64,000 nt of DNA from Glandiceps talaboti. Its lineage: Eukaryota; Hemichordata; Enteropneusta; Spengelidae. Shown piece after piece: positions 29,001 to 40,496 of the stretch. The notes under the pieces are model-generated. The model saw only the letters and a program-made list of their open reading frames with translations, had not been told where the DNA came from and made no database searches. How positions within the stretch are numbered: the stretch's first letter is position 1; every line of letters begins with the position of its first letter. The position numbers and the translations under genes were made by a program. The stretch is taken from contig NC_135550.1 of NCBI RefSeq assembly GCF_964340395.1, positions 29,820,176 through 29,884,175 on the forward strand. Reading direction: 5' to 3'.

Positions 29001-31115
29001 CGTTGCTCTTCCCATGTTCCCATAATTTACATCTCTATCGCCTCGGTAGTTAAGTTGCGGATCAGTTTTCCCGAAAGCATCCATATCTCAGACATATTGA
29101 CATATGCTAGATAGTATACCTCGTCAATGGTTATGAGTTCATTCTTTAAATCACATTGACAATGAACAGAAGTGTCCTAGCGGGTGTTGACAAATCACAT
29201 ACCACGATATGGGACTCGTAAATCACCTTTTACAAGTGAAACCATTGAGAAAGGGTAATCAAAAGGTACTACAAGTGGTAAATCGCTTGAAATTTTGTAC
29301 ACAGTTTACAGAATGGGTATCGAAATGGGCTATACCGCAGCGGGCAGTAGGAATCTTAGATATTCCATACACAAGCTTTTTAAGTACCTTCAACGATTAA
29401 GTTTCGATTCATTGCTCTCCTGTCAAACATATACTACGTAGTTGAAATTTAGCTTAAACGGAAAGATAGAGCTCAATTGCAGCAATTCGATATCCCATTC
29501 TGTAAACCACCCATCGTACCGTATTCAACACCCCCACACACTTCAGTTTGAAGTCATTCTCACAGAACAAATATACCTAAATAGAATATCAGTTTGCCAT
29601 TCTCTTGACTCTTATAGGAGACAGTTGTGTGAGTATATGTTTATATTTGCTTTGTCCATCCATTTCACTTATTTGATTTATTGTTTGTTTATATATTATA
29701 TTGTAAATATAATAAATATTCATTCAAGTGTAAGTTGTTATATCATGTACTTTTTCTTGCCTTGAAGATGCATAAGGTCAAGGGTCAAACACTGTAATAG
29801 ATTGACAAATTATTATCCTTACCAATGGAGTGTTTTCATTTCTATTTTCCCGTCTTGAGACATATCATCCTATTTACTCTAGTTGTATCGTTAAAGCAAA
29901 CAAAGTACGGTAGAGGGCGATTGAAGTCAGATGGACAATACCGAAGAGTCATTGAAGGAAACAAACATTTGTAGAAAGTATTTATGTTTGTTCAAACAGA
30001 CAGAAGGGAAATGGATCATCTAAACTTCATTTGTAGAAATCGATACATGTTTTAATCGTCGTAGTCTAGTAACCTTTCCAGGTATTAATAATCTTCAACA
30101 ATCGTCAACTGAGTAATGAAACATGTGTGCAATCTAATTATCTTCGCTAATCTAATCCATAAAATGATATTTTGATGAGATTTACATGTTGTGTTTTTGT
30201 TTATTAGTCGTCATTGCCACATGTCTGCAACTAAGATGTGCCATTCTCTTTGGTTCACAATCCTATCCGATGTCTATGTCGTTCTTCCTTGTTCAAATCG
30301 ATGGATCAAAGGTCATGTCACCCCGGACTCACACTAAGATGTGGTCGTTATGACAACCTATTCTAACGATATCGACATCTGACCTGGGGAACTCAGACAG
30401 AGTAGGGCGATGTTTGAATGGGTTTTAATGTGTAGCATGTCAATTATACTTTACAGATAGTTGATTTTTTAAAAATTACAACAGGTTTTCAACATCAGAG
30501 ACGGAAATAATTTCCAGATAATTTGAAGAAAGCTAACTGTGTGCTCTGAGTATTTTATCCCGTGGTGTTGATACGTCAAGTGCGACATATTGTTGTGTTT
30601 TCCCTTTTCAGAATAAGTCATATCTCAGCAGGTCGCCGCTCGAATTCCAAACTTGAAATGTGCAGTGTTCATTTTCATTCTTGATGGAATCTCATCCCCC
30701 ATTACCGACGTATCATATAGCCATCACAGTTACAAAAGGTCACATTGCATCCAATGTATATTTCATCAACTCAACTAATAAATTTCAAAAAATATCCTCC
30801 CGCAGTGTTCTTTCCAATGGAAAAGAAATGTGAACCAGAAATAAACATTGTTTGTTGATGGTTTCACATTTAGTAGCACGTCAAGCTGGAGACTTCATAA
30901 CTTGACACCGATTTTAACGCTTGGTGAACATGGTGACATTTTATCGCTGTCTAGTTCGTTCTTATTTCAACATTTAGTAGGACGTACAAATAACCTATTA
31001 TTTAAACTACTGTATAGAATGCATACTTTCCTGGAGCACACAACAGACAAGTTTCTTCAGTATAACATTTTAGTAGCCTTAAAAAAACAAAAAAACAACA
31101 ACATCTAATTAGCAA
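28999..31115. other. Unique sequence, no gene recognised
   Basis: There are short frames at 29442-29765 and 30848-31108 without ATG starts or recognisable domains. An A-rich AAAAAAACAAAAAAACAAC patch at 31080-31100 could be the poly-A remnant of a retroposed sequence, but no source sequence was identified upstream. Confidence 0.5.
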
Positions 31116-31213
31116 GATCTTCCACTGTGTTGATCGTCTTGTGTGTTACTAGCTTGTGACGATTGATCTTCCACTGTGTTGATCGTCTTGTGTGTTACTT
31201 GCTTATGACGATT
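31116..31213. repeat. 49-bp tandem duplication
   Basis: Two units starting GATCTTCCACTGTGTTGATC (31116-31164 and 31165-31213) differ at a handful of positions (ACTAGCTTGTGACG versus ACTTGCTTATGACG). Confidence 0.92.
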
Positions 31214-31667
31214 GGTGAATGCAAATGTACTCCGTTATCCACTCTATAATGCTCTAAAAGTTAAGAAAATCAAAGACAGGAAAATGAAAAGTTGTCATTT
31301 TATATCTTCGGTGACTATGATTGATAGCTTGTCTTTACTGTGACAATGCTTTAAAAGTACAAATGAAGTTATTGACTGAATCGTCAATGTTTACTATCAT
31401 AGAATAATTGTTTAACATACCTCACTTAGTGTCACACAGGCAGATCCATTTAAAAAATACATTCGATACCAAATTTGAGTTCATTTTATTGACTTTGAAA
31501 ATAAAAATGGGTCTGTAAATAAATAATTGTATGTTGCAAAGCACATCGTCACTGATGAGACGATTATGACTATATAAATCATGACAACAAACACTTTTAT
31601 CAATGACTGTAAAAAGTAAGATTTGTTATCTGACTTACGATGTCCAATTCTTCATGTTTCCATCAAC

Positions 31668-31670
<3 letters not shown>
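31214..31670. other. Unique sequence, no gene recognised
   Basis: Nothing supported in this interval. Confidence 0.6.
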
Positions 31671-31962
<292 letters not shown>

Positions 31963-32051
31963 TGCCCTGTCAGTCGTTCGCATGTTACTTAAACGACACC
32001 TTTCTCTGCCAGACCGACTCTCGTCCTCATTTTCTGTCAATATGTATATCT

Positions 32052-32231
<180 letters not shown>

Positions 32232-32308
32232 GTCGCGTGTGGACTAAGCCTAGTACAAAACATTCTCGTCTTAGGTATTTACGAATATTTTCAACACATC
32301 ATCACCGG

Positions 32309-32806
32309 TAGTCTAGTTCCTATAACACCGCCACTCACAGTACACATCGTCGCAAACCACGACCGTTTTACGGCACCGTTCTTAACAAGCCTTCGAACTG
32401 TAGTGGAAGAAATAATACAATATAACTCTGGTTTGCGAGAGTGACAGTACAGTGTCGTTACCATTTACACTTCCATTCACAGTATAGTCAAAGTTGTTAC
32501 TCTAGAAGTTCTTAGATGCATGAGATGCAATTTAAAATCCACACAGTCATACAGTCATTAACATCATGGCTTTGTTAATCAATCACGAAATTCTAACTAA
32601 TAACACAGTCCCTCATAAAGTTAGTGTTTATTGGGGCAGTTATGTAATGTCAAAATATGGTATATTTTTCAGCTCAGGATGCCACTTATACTGTTTACGT
32701 CACTATAACAGTTGGGGTTTACTGATTAGATGAACAACTTTTTGTGCTGATTTAGGGACTTTGACTAGACGTGGTTTAGTTAGAGACCACGTTGGTATCC
32801 ATACTA
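32309..32806 (+). mobile_element. Non-autonomous element with 9-bp target duplication, long copy (498 bp)
   Basis: Flanked by CATCACCGG on both sides (32300-32308 and 32807-32815). The element starts TAGTCTAGTTCCTATAAC and ends GTTGGTATCCATACTA, so its outermost bases are TAGT...ACTA with only weak further inverted similarity. From about 32456 (ATTTACACTTCC...) to its end it matches the 359-bp copy at 35729-36087 (shared blocks include GATGCATGAGATGCAATT, GTTTATTGGGGCAGTTATG and GATGAACAACTTTTTGTGC). It carries about 130 extra bases near its left end. No transposase is encoded. Confidence 0.75.
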
Positions 32807-32815
32807 CATCACCGG

Positions 32816-35600
32816 TTCCTATAACGAAGCATTTGTTGATTACTACCGGTGTCGATGCTTTGCGAATGTTCATAAATACCTATTATGACGCCAATCAATA
32901 TTTTGTATTAGAACTATCCTTGAATTGAATCTCAGCCCACATGCGGTTGTGGTCTCTGGCTGTCTCAAGTTGCAATACCAAATGTATGATGATTACAATT
33001 TCAAATTTGAAAAATTCTCTTCCCATTCCCTAATTACAGATGGTACGATTGATTTCGAACACTGCAGTTGAAATAGACACGTGATAGAGTTACATTCTGT
33101 CAGACTAATAGCTGTAGAGCAGGAGAGCATGGATTTCAAAGCGAAACATACAAGTGTGTTACAGTTACAATGACGAACAGTTCCTTAATAACGAGGCCAA
33201 AATACTTCAGTATTGTCACTGACCATTAATCACAGTGATGGGTGTATGTCTTAGTGATACGTGGTGTCACAATATTGACACATGAACGTGACTTTGAGCT
33301 CATTTTATTCGAGTAGATTGCCAAGTCGTATTTGTGGTAAATGGTTTATATATCCAAAGGTTTGTGTTTGCGTGAGCCAAGAAATGACCATCTGCAAATT
33401 CTTATTGGTAACTTTTAAGGGTCAATATTTTAGAAATAAAACAGAATTGGCTCTCTTAAAAACTCTCGTAAGATATTCACGATCTTGACATTACAATATA
33501 TACAGTCTGGCTAATGCACGCATTGCATGCTGGTCAGGGCGGGCCAAACTTCACACATGCATCGACTATTTTAAAAGTTAACCAGTGTCCTGGGACACTG
33601 ACAAGTTCTAATCATTTCATCTTTGGTAATTCGCATATTCTCAAATTACTTGTTTTCCTTGAATATCATGCATGTTTACTAGGTGTTCATTCGCGTTTGA
33701 ACTGTCCTCCACATAGCTTGCCCTAAGTGGCCTACAGAGCGGGTTCAGCTGTAGTTTTAAAAGGCGAGGGAAAAAATCATTATACTTATACCACTCTGTG
33801 AAAGCAAATCACAAAATACGAGTCAATATTTCCGACAGCGGAGAACCAAAATCGTTTATGGAGTGGTATCCAGTGACACGATTTGCTCTTAAAAGTGAAA
33901 AGCAAGCCGCATCTTGAAGTTGTACGATAAAACTGTAAATCAGAAAGAGAATCCCTAGAAAACTGTGCAGGTGTCGAGTTGATGATGGCGGATGACTGGT
34001 GATTGAGCTGCCACACTGCCCCCAGTATTTGCTAAGATGACTGTATGACTGTTATAATATTACACGGCAAAGAGCCACCTTGCTTTTAATCGATCGTTCA
34101 CAAACCATCCAACTACTTTTCTATCTACAAAACTGAAGTGGTCCATCATCTCAAGCACATCTCAAATTTCGGATAAAATGGATGGTAAAATACGAGTCGT
34201 GTTTATTTTGTGTCCATTGCTGCGATTGGGGACAACATTCCAAATGGCTTTTCGATGCCCACGACAGATGTATTTAGCACGGACATTTTAATGGATATAT
34301 GATGAAATTGAGTAGAAAAAGTATGGCAGGCGATCCGTTTTCATATGTTTAATCGCGAATGAAAATCAAATATTAAGTTAAACATTTCAACTGGATTGAG
34401 ATTAAATCAGGATGGTGAGCGAAAAGTCAAATTACCAGGGAATAACTCATTAGAGTTCAATTAAACGAGGAGAGCGCAGCTCAAACAAAGCAGTGCAAGA
34501 TCGCATGTCTTCTATGTCATACGATATCCCGATCATATAGACATCCGTTGAATTGCATCTCATTTGAGACTGCAGGAAGATTTGTTTCTCCTTGTCTTAC
34601 AGGTGTCCAGGTGGTAATTTGAAGTACATAGAATATGTTTCATTCAGACCAATTAGTTTGAAACTGGAGAGTAGTGCTCGAAGAAACGATACCCTGACTC
34701 GTTTTCACTACTCGAAACATAGAACCTGCAAACCCGGTATGCCTCACAATATTTGACAAAGTACTTTTTATGAGGGAGGGAAGGGGTTAAAAGATGTTAC
34801 ATTTCATAATTTCTCTTACATCCATCGTCTGTGTTTGACTTCAGTATGCAAATCGATGCACGGAGATCTTGTCATTCTTGTTTTTGTAAATGGAAGAGAT
34901 GTATTACTGCCTCCGAGGTCTGGTTTCCCTGGTAACTACATCACCTGTTCGGTATTTGGGCAAACGTAAGCTTATACTTAATTTTGCATCGAAATAAAAA
35001 TAATGTACATATTCTTGGAGTAAGCCATCACTCTCGATTTGTTCCCTATACATCAAAGTGAAGTTAAAATTAAACTTTACATTATCTGATTAGCTAGCTA
35101 GGGTCTCTATTAAGAGGGGAATATCTACACCCCTCCCCTCTGAATCATGGCAAGCTGAATTACCGATTGCAATAATGTGACTATCGGTAAAAGAAATCCA
35201 GCTTGAATGAAATAAGGAGACGGTTGTGGTACAGTGAAAATGAAATGAATACAAAAGTACACATTACAAAGTAATAGATAAGGGTTCACAGAATAGCCAA
35301 GAATCAACTTACAAGTTGTAACTATTCAACCGTTAGAATAACGCTAACCAAATTTGTAAAAAATTGACGGCTTGTCAATATTCGATTATAGTCATGTCAA
35401 AAGACACAAAATCAGCTGTTACTGAACAAAGGGATATTGTGTGACAAATTATAGGAAATAACCACAGAATAAACGGCATTTTAAAAGGGAGAGGACAATA
35501 TCAACAACGCATTATGCGCTGAAGATAATATTGTACGTACGTGCAATCTGGTGATGTCAAGTTTACTGTACAAGTCTTTAAAAAAACATGCCCATGCATA

Positions 35601-35603
<3 letters not shown>
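32816..35603. other. Unique sequence, no gene recognised
   Basis: Nothing was recognised. Frames of 60-76 codons occur at chance frequency. Confidence 0.55.

Positions 35604-35672
<69 letters not shown>
35604..35672. repeat. (TG)n microsatellite at the end of the host repeat
   Basis: TG dinucleotides with one TATG interruption near 35635. Its counterpart in the other host-repeat copy is the CA run at 28957-28998. Confidence 0.97.
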
Positions 35673-35676
<4 letters not shown>

Positions 35677-35728
35677 GGAGGGGTGTAGTTGGGTCCTTTA
35701 ACAAGAATTGCACCAGTAAGGTTAGTAC

Positions 35729-36087
35729 TAGTCTAGTTCGTATACGGTATCATTACGATTTACACTTCCACTCACAGTATAGTCAAAGTCGTTAGTCTAG
35801 AAGCCCTGAGATGCATGAGATGCAATTGAAAATTCATCCACAGCCACCCACACAGTCATTAACATCATGTCTTTGTTAATTAATCACAGAATTCTAACCA
35901 ATAACACAGTCCCTCATAGTGTTTATTGGGGCAGTTATGTAATGTCCAAATATGGTATATTTGTCAGCCCTTCTACACTGTTTACGTCACTATAACAGTT
36001 CACTGATTGGATGAACAACTTTTTGTGCTGATTGAGGGACTTTGACCAGACGTGGTTTACTTAGAAACCGCGTTGACATCCTGACTA
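35729..36087 (+). mobile_element. Non-autonomous element with 9-bp target duplication, 359-bp copy
   Basis: Left flank GGTTAGTAC (35720-35728) and right flank GGTTACTAC (36088-36096) are the duplicated target, with one mismatch. The unoccupied target GTAGTAACC (reverse strand GGTTACTAC) occurs once at 28899-28907 in the related host repeat, which fixes both element ends. Ends are TAGTCTAGTTCG... and ...CATCCTGACTA: five inverted bases (TAGTC/GACTA) plus scattered further matches. Duplications of about 9 bp are known from Mutator-like, Rehavkus and some Merlin elements, but the ends here are too weak to assign a superfamily. Confidence 0.85.
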
Positions 36088-36306
36088 GGTTACTACTAGA
36101 AAGTTATATATATTCAGTCATTTATTGAAAAATGTAAGGATAGTAACTTTGTACTAATATCATGTCCCAGGACATATCTCATCTCACAATACAATTGTTT
36201 TACCATATTCTATTTTTTACTCTCAAATTCTTTTTGCAAAATTAATCAAAAAAGGAATATGATATGAGAGATTTCCTGATAAAATCCATAAGTCATATCA
36301 GCTTGG

Positions 36307-36690
36307 TGTGTGTATGTTTCATTGTCGGAGTGCATACATATATACGTATGCAAAAGGGTCAATCTTTCATGACGAGAAGCCGTGTAATGAATGCCAGATA
36401 CATGTACGTTCATATGATTTCAATAATTGTCCACTGCATCACAAATAACAACAAAGCAATGTACTACTACGATAATGGCCGCCATGATCATGATCTGTAA
36501 CTGCATTCGGTCGTTCTTCTTTGCACAGTTGGGTTCTGTAAGATACAGTGATTTCATTCAAACCCTGTGGGGAAAGTGAGAATTAATACGTTGTCTATAA
36601 TAACAAATATTTTATTGTATGACGTTATTTTCTCTCTCCGGATTTTCGGTATATCGTATAAATATACATGCATTCACAGACAGGACAGTA
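36307..36690. other. Unique sequence, no gene recognised
   Basis: Short interval with no supported feature. Confidence 0.6.
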
Positions 36691-36863
36691 TTAGCCTACC
36701 TGTAGACTTGAGAACGGCTATCGCTACACTATTCCGCTATACTAACGCTATCTTAATTTTCGCTCCGAGAGTGGAGCGGGGCGAATATTCAACAATTCAA
36801 AATGTCCGTTAGGATAGCGGAAAAGTGTAGCGATAGCCGTTCTCAAGTCTACAGGTAGGCTAA
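36691..36863. mobile_element. 173-bp fold-back element (MITE-like)
   Basis: Two 57-base arms (36691-36747 and 36807-36863) are inverted copies with only two mismatches; the outer ends are TTAGCCTACCTGTAGACTTG and its complement. The 59-base loop contains a smaller hairpin, CGCTCC-GAGAGT-GGAGCG (about 36761-36778). Flanks GACAGTA (36684-36690) and GACACTA (36864-36870) look like a 7-bp target duplication with one mismatch. The near-identity of the arms indicates a young element or correction between arms. The superfamily is not determined. Confidence 0.85.
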
Positions 36864-36900
36864 GACACTATCTGACATTCAATTTGATGACTACACAATT

Positions 36901-36927
36901 TGTGTGTGTGTGTGTGGGGGGGGGGTA
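36901..36927. repeat. (TG)n joined to a G-run
   Basis: About nine TG dinucleotides followed by ten G residues. Confidence 0.9.
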
Positions 36928-37057
36928 AGAGTAGTAGAAGGGGGCGTAATGGAAGGAGACACGAGGAGAGATAGGGGATTATAAATGGCAAGGAGGAAAA
37001 GGAAAGAGAAACAGAGAGGCGAAGAGAAGACACATTTCAGAACTTGGCAGACAAAAG

Positions 37058-37294
37058 GCAGTACAGTGCAGTACGGTACGGTACGGCAAACAGTACAGTA
37101 CAATACAGTACATTGCAGTACAGTACAGTACAGTACAGTGCAGTACAGTGCAGTACGGCACAGTGCAGTACGGTACAGTACAGTGCAGTACGGTACAGTG
37201 CAGTACGGTACAATACAGTACGGTACAATACAGTACATTGCAGTACAGTATAATACAGTACAGTACAGTACAGTGCAGTACAGTACAGTACACT
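37058..37294. repeat. (AGTAC)n pentanucleotide array
   Basis: Units AGTAC, GGTAC, AGTGC and AATAC alternate for about 235 bases, so GTAC recurs every five bases over much of the tract. All six frames stay open (Tyr/Cys/Thr/Val or Gln/Tyr/Ser/Thr repeats) because the period is 5; this is not coding. Confidence 0.97.
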
Positions 37295-37647
37295 ATGGGA
37301 CACGGCATGACACACAAACGAAACTATAAGAGCGTAAAGAGGTTATTTGGTCCGGATAAGGAGATTTAGTTCGCTGATATTTTTTTTTGTACAGAAAACA
37401 CATCTAAAGGACCATTCGGCTGTCAGAGCTATGTATTAAAATGGTTGGTGCTGAACAAAGAATGATCCGATATCATCCATGTGGTTCTACTGATATGGTA
37501 GCACTGAAATTGAAACATGGTGCTTTAAACTTAGCTAATAGTAACCATTCTCTGGATGGGATATAAAACTATTCAGACAAGAAAATAAAAAACAGACGAC
37601 CTGAAAAAATAAATACTTGACGACCCGTACCCAATCTTCCATTCCCC
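37295..37647. other. Unique sequence, no gene recognised
   Basis: Nothing supported. Confidence 0.6.
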
Positions 37648-37832
37648 TTTCCAGCTTTCCTTCTGTTCCCATCCATCCTTCTCCTTTCCAGCTTTCCTTC
37701 TGTTCCCATCCATCCTTCTCCTTTCCAGATTTCCTTCTGTTCCCACCCCTCCTTCTCCTTTCCAGATTTCCTTCTGTTCCCACCCCTCCTTCTCCTTTCC
37801 AGATTTCCTTCTGTTCCCATCCATCCTTCTTC
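37648..37832. repeat. 37-bp minisatellite, five copies
   Basis: The unit TTTCCAGCTTTCCTTCTGTT + CCCATCCATCCTTCTCC is repeated five times exactly end to end. Copies 1-2 carry CAGCTTT/CCATCCATCC, copies 3-4 CAGATTT/CCACCCCTCC, and copy 5 is a hybrid (CAGATTT with CCATCCATCC), as expected from unequal exchange. The strand asymmetry (pyrimidine-rich plus strand) leaves three overlapping Gly/Lys/Glu-rich frames open on the minus strand. Confidence 0.97.
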
Positions 37833-39721
37833 ACTCCACCTTTAATCCTTTCTAATTTGTTTTACTTTGTGTCTTTGCTCTCCTTTATTGACATTTCATT
37901 CGCCAACTTGGCTTCTAACACCCCGCACTCTTTTAAGCTATTCGAGTTCAAATTTTGGGGAAAACAGTCAATAATGATACTACACAGATCACTGTTTTGT
38001 TTGTAATAAACCTTTGTTTTGGTATCTGTCTAAATATTGAGATTGTAATTCTCATTATGTGTCGTTGCTGTAAAATAAATCCGTCTGGCCTTGAAGAGTC
38101 GCATGGCTAGAAACAAAAACACAACGCTGGAAAAGTAACAATGCAACCTTTATGTGACGTCACGGTGTTACACTAGAACAGGACAAGTACAAGTTTATCG
38201 AAATCTGAAAGACGACGGGAAAAATATTTGTGCGCGTGATAATAACGGAGATGACCCATTTTAATCGCTCCAAATGTGTGTATTGTCCATATATTGACGT
38301 CTAAGGGGCAAAGGTCAATTTATGACAACTCATAGGTATTATTAATGTACACAATGTGGATTTCACTACATTGTGATGAAAGTTACGAGTACAAAAATAC
38401 TACTCAGCGGTATAAATCATTATTCTTGTGTCGGATAGTTAACGTTTACTGTGACAATGTAGGACAGGTTTTCTCATCGTGTTCGACATTTAAGAAATGC
38501 GATGTACTGTATCAATTGGACATGCATATGGTCGTAAGTGACACGTGAAATTGTTGGTATTTGTCATTGAGAAGCTTGTATGAAGATAACGACGTAAGCT
38601 GATCTTTGCAAGCTATTTCTCTTTCTATCTTCGACTTTAAATTTAATCTATCCTTTGACAAGTAGCCATAAACTATGTTGATATGCATGTTATTCCCTTT
38701 TTTATTTACTTTGTCATAGTTTTATGACAATGATATAATCACACTAATTTTTTTAATGTCGTTTGTAACGTTTTGATGTATGTGCAGGTCTAATCCGAAT
38801 GGACGTTGTCTGTCGAAAGCTTAGTCTCTAGAGCTTGTGATGATCTTTTCAAAAATTTATTTGTTATGTTATATGAATGGACACTCAATCCCAACTATTA
38901 ATTTTCCTCTCAACGGAAAGCTTTCCAGGTAAATAATATATGAGTTGATCAAGTTCCCTTTTCTATCAATTTTACAGAGGATAAAAACACAATTTATAAT
39001 GTATTAAGAATAAATGCAATACATGATACAGCCACAATGCAAAGTTTAGGGGGAAAAGGGGATAATGTTCAAACTAATATGATCAAGTTATAAGCTTAAA
39101 ACCCTTAAACACGTGTGTATTCGAGTAAACATGCAGACGCTCCTGAATAATTTACTGAAAATAACGCACATCCAATTTCTGTTGCAGGGTATTTCTTATG
39201 ATGGCTTCTGTGTCTGGTTCTTAAAAGTGCAAGTGTTTCACTATCTTTGTGTGGCGGTGCTATACAACTTTATTTCCAAAAGGGTGGGTCCACGGCAGTA
39301 CAAAAAACAAAACTAAGTTTTAATTATGACGTGGGTGGCGCTCTACATTAATATCTCGTATCGCGCTCTTAGATGCCAGATGTGCAGGAGTGACGGTAAT
39401 GTGTACAGGAGTAATTTCTCAGACTATCGTTCTGTGTCCTTTACTTGGTAAGATGATGGAATGTGGCTGTGTAGCAGGGCATTTATTTCAAGTTAAAAGA
39501 ACACATACGTGAGATGTATAAAAAAAATAAATAAAACAAGTGAAAAGTAAAAGTAAGTACATGCAAAGCATTGGCCCTGGCTAATAGTACATGTATTGTA
39601 CTGATTATTTCGAGTTGTGGTGATCATCTAGTTCGACGTAGGGGTCTTCCGTTAATCACTTTTAGTACAATAAATGCAAATTTAATAACAAATTAAAATC
39701 ACTATTATTATCATCATTCTC
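37833..39721. other. Unique sequence, no gene recognised
   Basis: No gene, RNA or repeat is supported. Confidence 0.6.
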
Positions 39722-39775
39722 TGTCCCTGTCTCTGTCTCTGTCTCTGTCTCTGTCTCTGTCTCTGTCTCTGTCTC
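39722..39775. repeat. (CTGTCT)n hexanucleotide repeat
   Basis: About nine units of CTGTCT/CTGTCC. The pyrimidine-rich strand is again the plus strand. Confidence 0.95.
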
Positions 39776-40202
39776 AAATTGCGTTCATTCTACAACTATA
39801 AGAATGAACATAACTCTCGATAATAATTTTCAAACTTAATAAGGCAGTAACACTACTACATAAATTACCACATAAACTGTTGTTGAAATGCCCAAACAAG
39901 TCCCCATTTTGACTTTTATGGGTATTGCCATTGCAAATAATTTGTGTAACCTTTTGTAGCCTTTTGCTATGAATACTGGATCATTCACACACATTTGTGA
40001 GCGGTGTGGGATTTAGGGTTAATATTCTATTATTTACTATTATTATTCCAATCTCATAACTATCGTTTTATATTTATCATTATTTAAGAACACAAATTAT
40101 TACTAATAAACAGTTATGAATGTTACAATGAGTAATTTGTTCTAACATTGTTATGGTGACGCAATACCCATAGAGGTAAGAGTGTTCGAACGCCTCGCGT
40201 CT
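39776..40202. other. Unique AT-rich sequence
   Basis: No feature recognised; there are a few ATT/TTA triplets near 40040. Confidence 0.6.
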
Positions 40203-40496
40203 CACACTGAATTTGTAATAGGGCACTTGCAAACCCGCCATGTTGAATGTTGCATCATGGGAGATGTGATAACAAATACATGTAAAATCAACTAGTATTG
40301 TAAACAATGTTGATACGTTGTTCGTAACCACAAATAATCAATTCATAGTCACCCTGACCATTGTTGGAGGTTTATTTTATCGGTAGCTCCAGATTAGGTA
40401 TTTCGATAACCACAGATAATCCCACAGTCCTTTGCATCTGAGCATGCTCAGTCTGGATTGCAAGTTCCCTATTGTTAGGTGTGTGGTAAATGACGA
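40203..40496. repeat. Diverged inverted-repeat pair, possible old MITE
   Basis: The left arm (about 40203-40272) reads CACACTGAATTTG, TAATAGGGCACTTGCAA, then GGGAGATGTGATAAC. The reverse complement of 40406-40496 reads CACACACCTAAC, AATAGGGAACTTGCAATCC, then GTGGGATTATCTGTGGTT. The arms agree in order and wording but have diverged. The left arm holds CTCCCATGATGCAAC on the minus strand, close to the STAF/ZNF143 consensus, and the right arm holds the 12-bp palindrome TGAGCATGCTCA (40439-40450). It may be an ancient element or a two-sided regulatory region. Confidence 0.45.

Larger units (their letters stand above)
35604..36306 (-). repeat. Host repeat, copy 2, interrupted by an insertion
   Basis: On the minus strand it begins CCAAGCTGATATGACTTATG (36306 downward) and ends GGACCCAACTACACCCCTCC, CG and (CA)n, which appears as a TG run at 35604-35672 on the plus strand. 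It matches 28680-28998 closely but is split by the 359-bp element at 35729-36087 plus one copy of the 9-bp target. Without the insertion the copy would be about 335 bp, close to the 319 bp of copy 1. Confidence 0.85.

Noticed and set aside
39250-39285. GGTGCTATACAACTTTATT as a third LINE tail
   Set aside because: Only the short tail phrase is similar to the 26.2-kb LINE; upstream sequence shows no ORF2 peptide and no terminal microsatellite.
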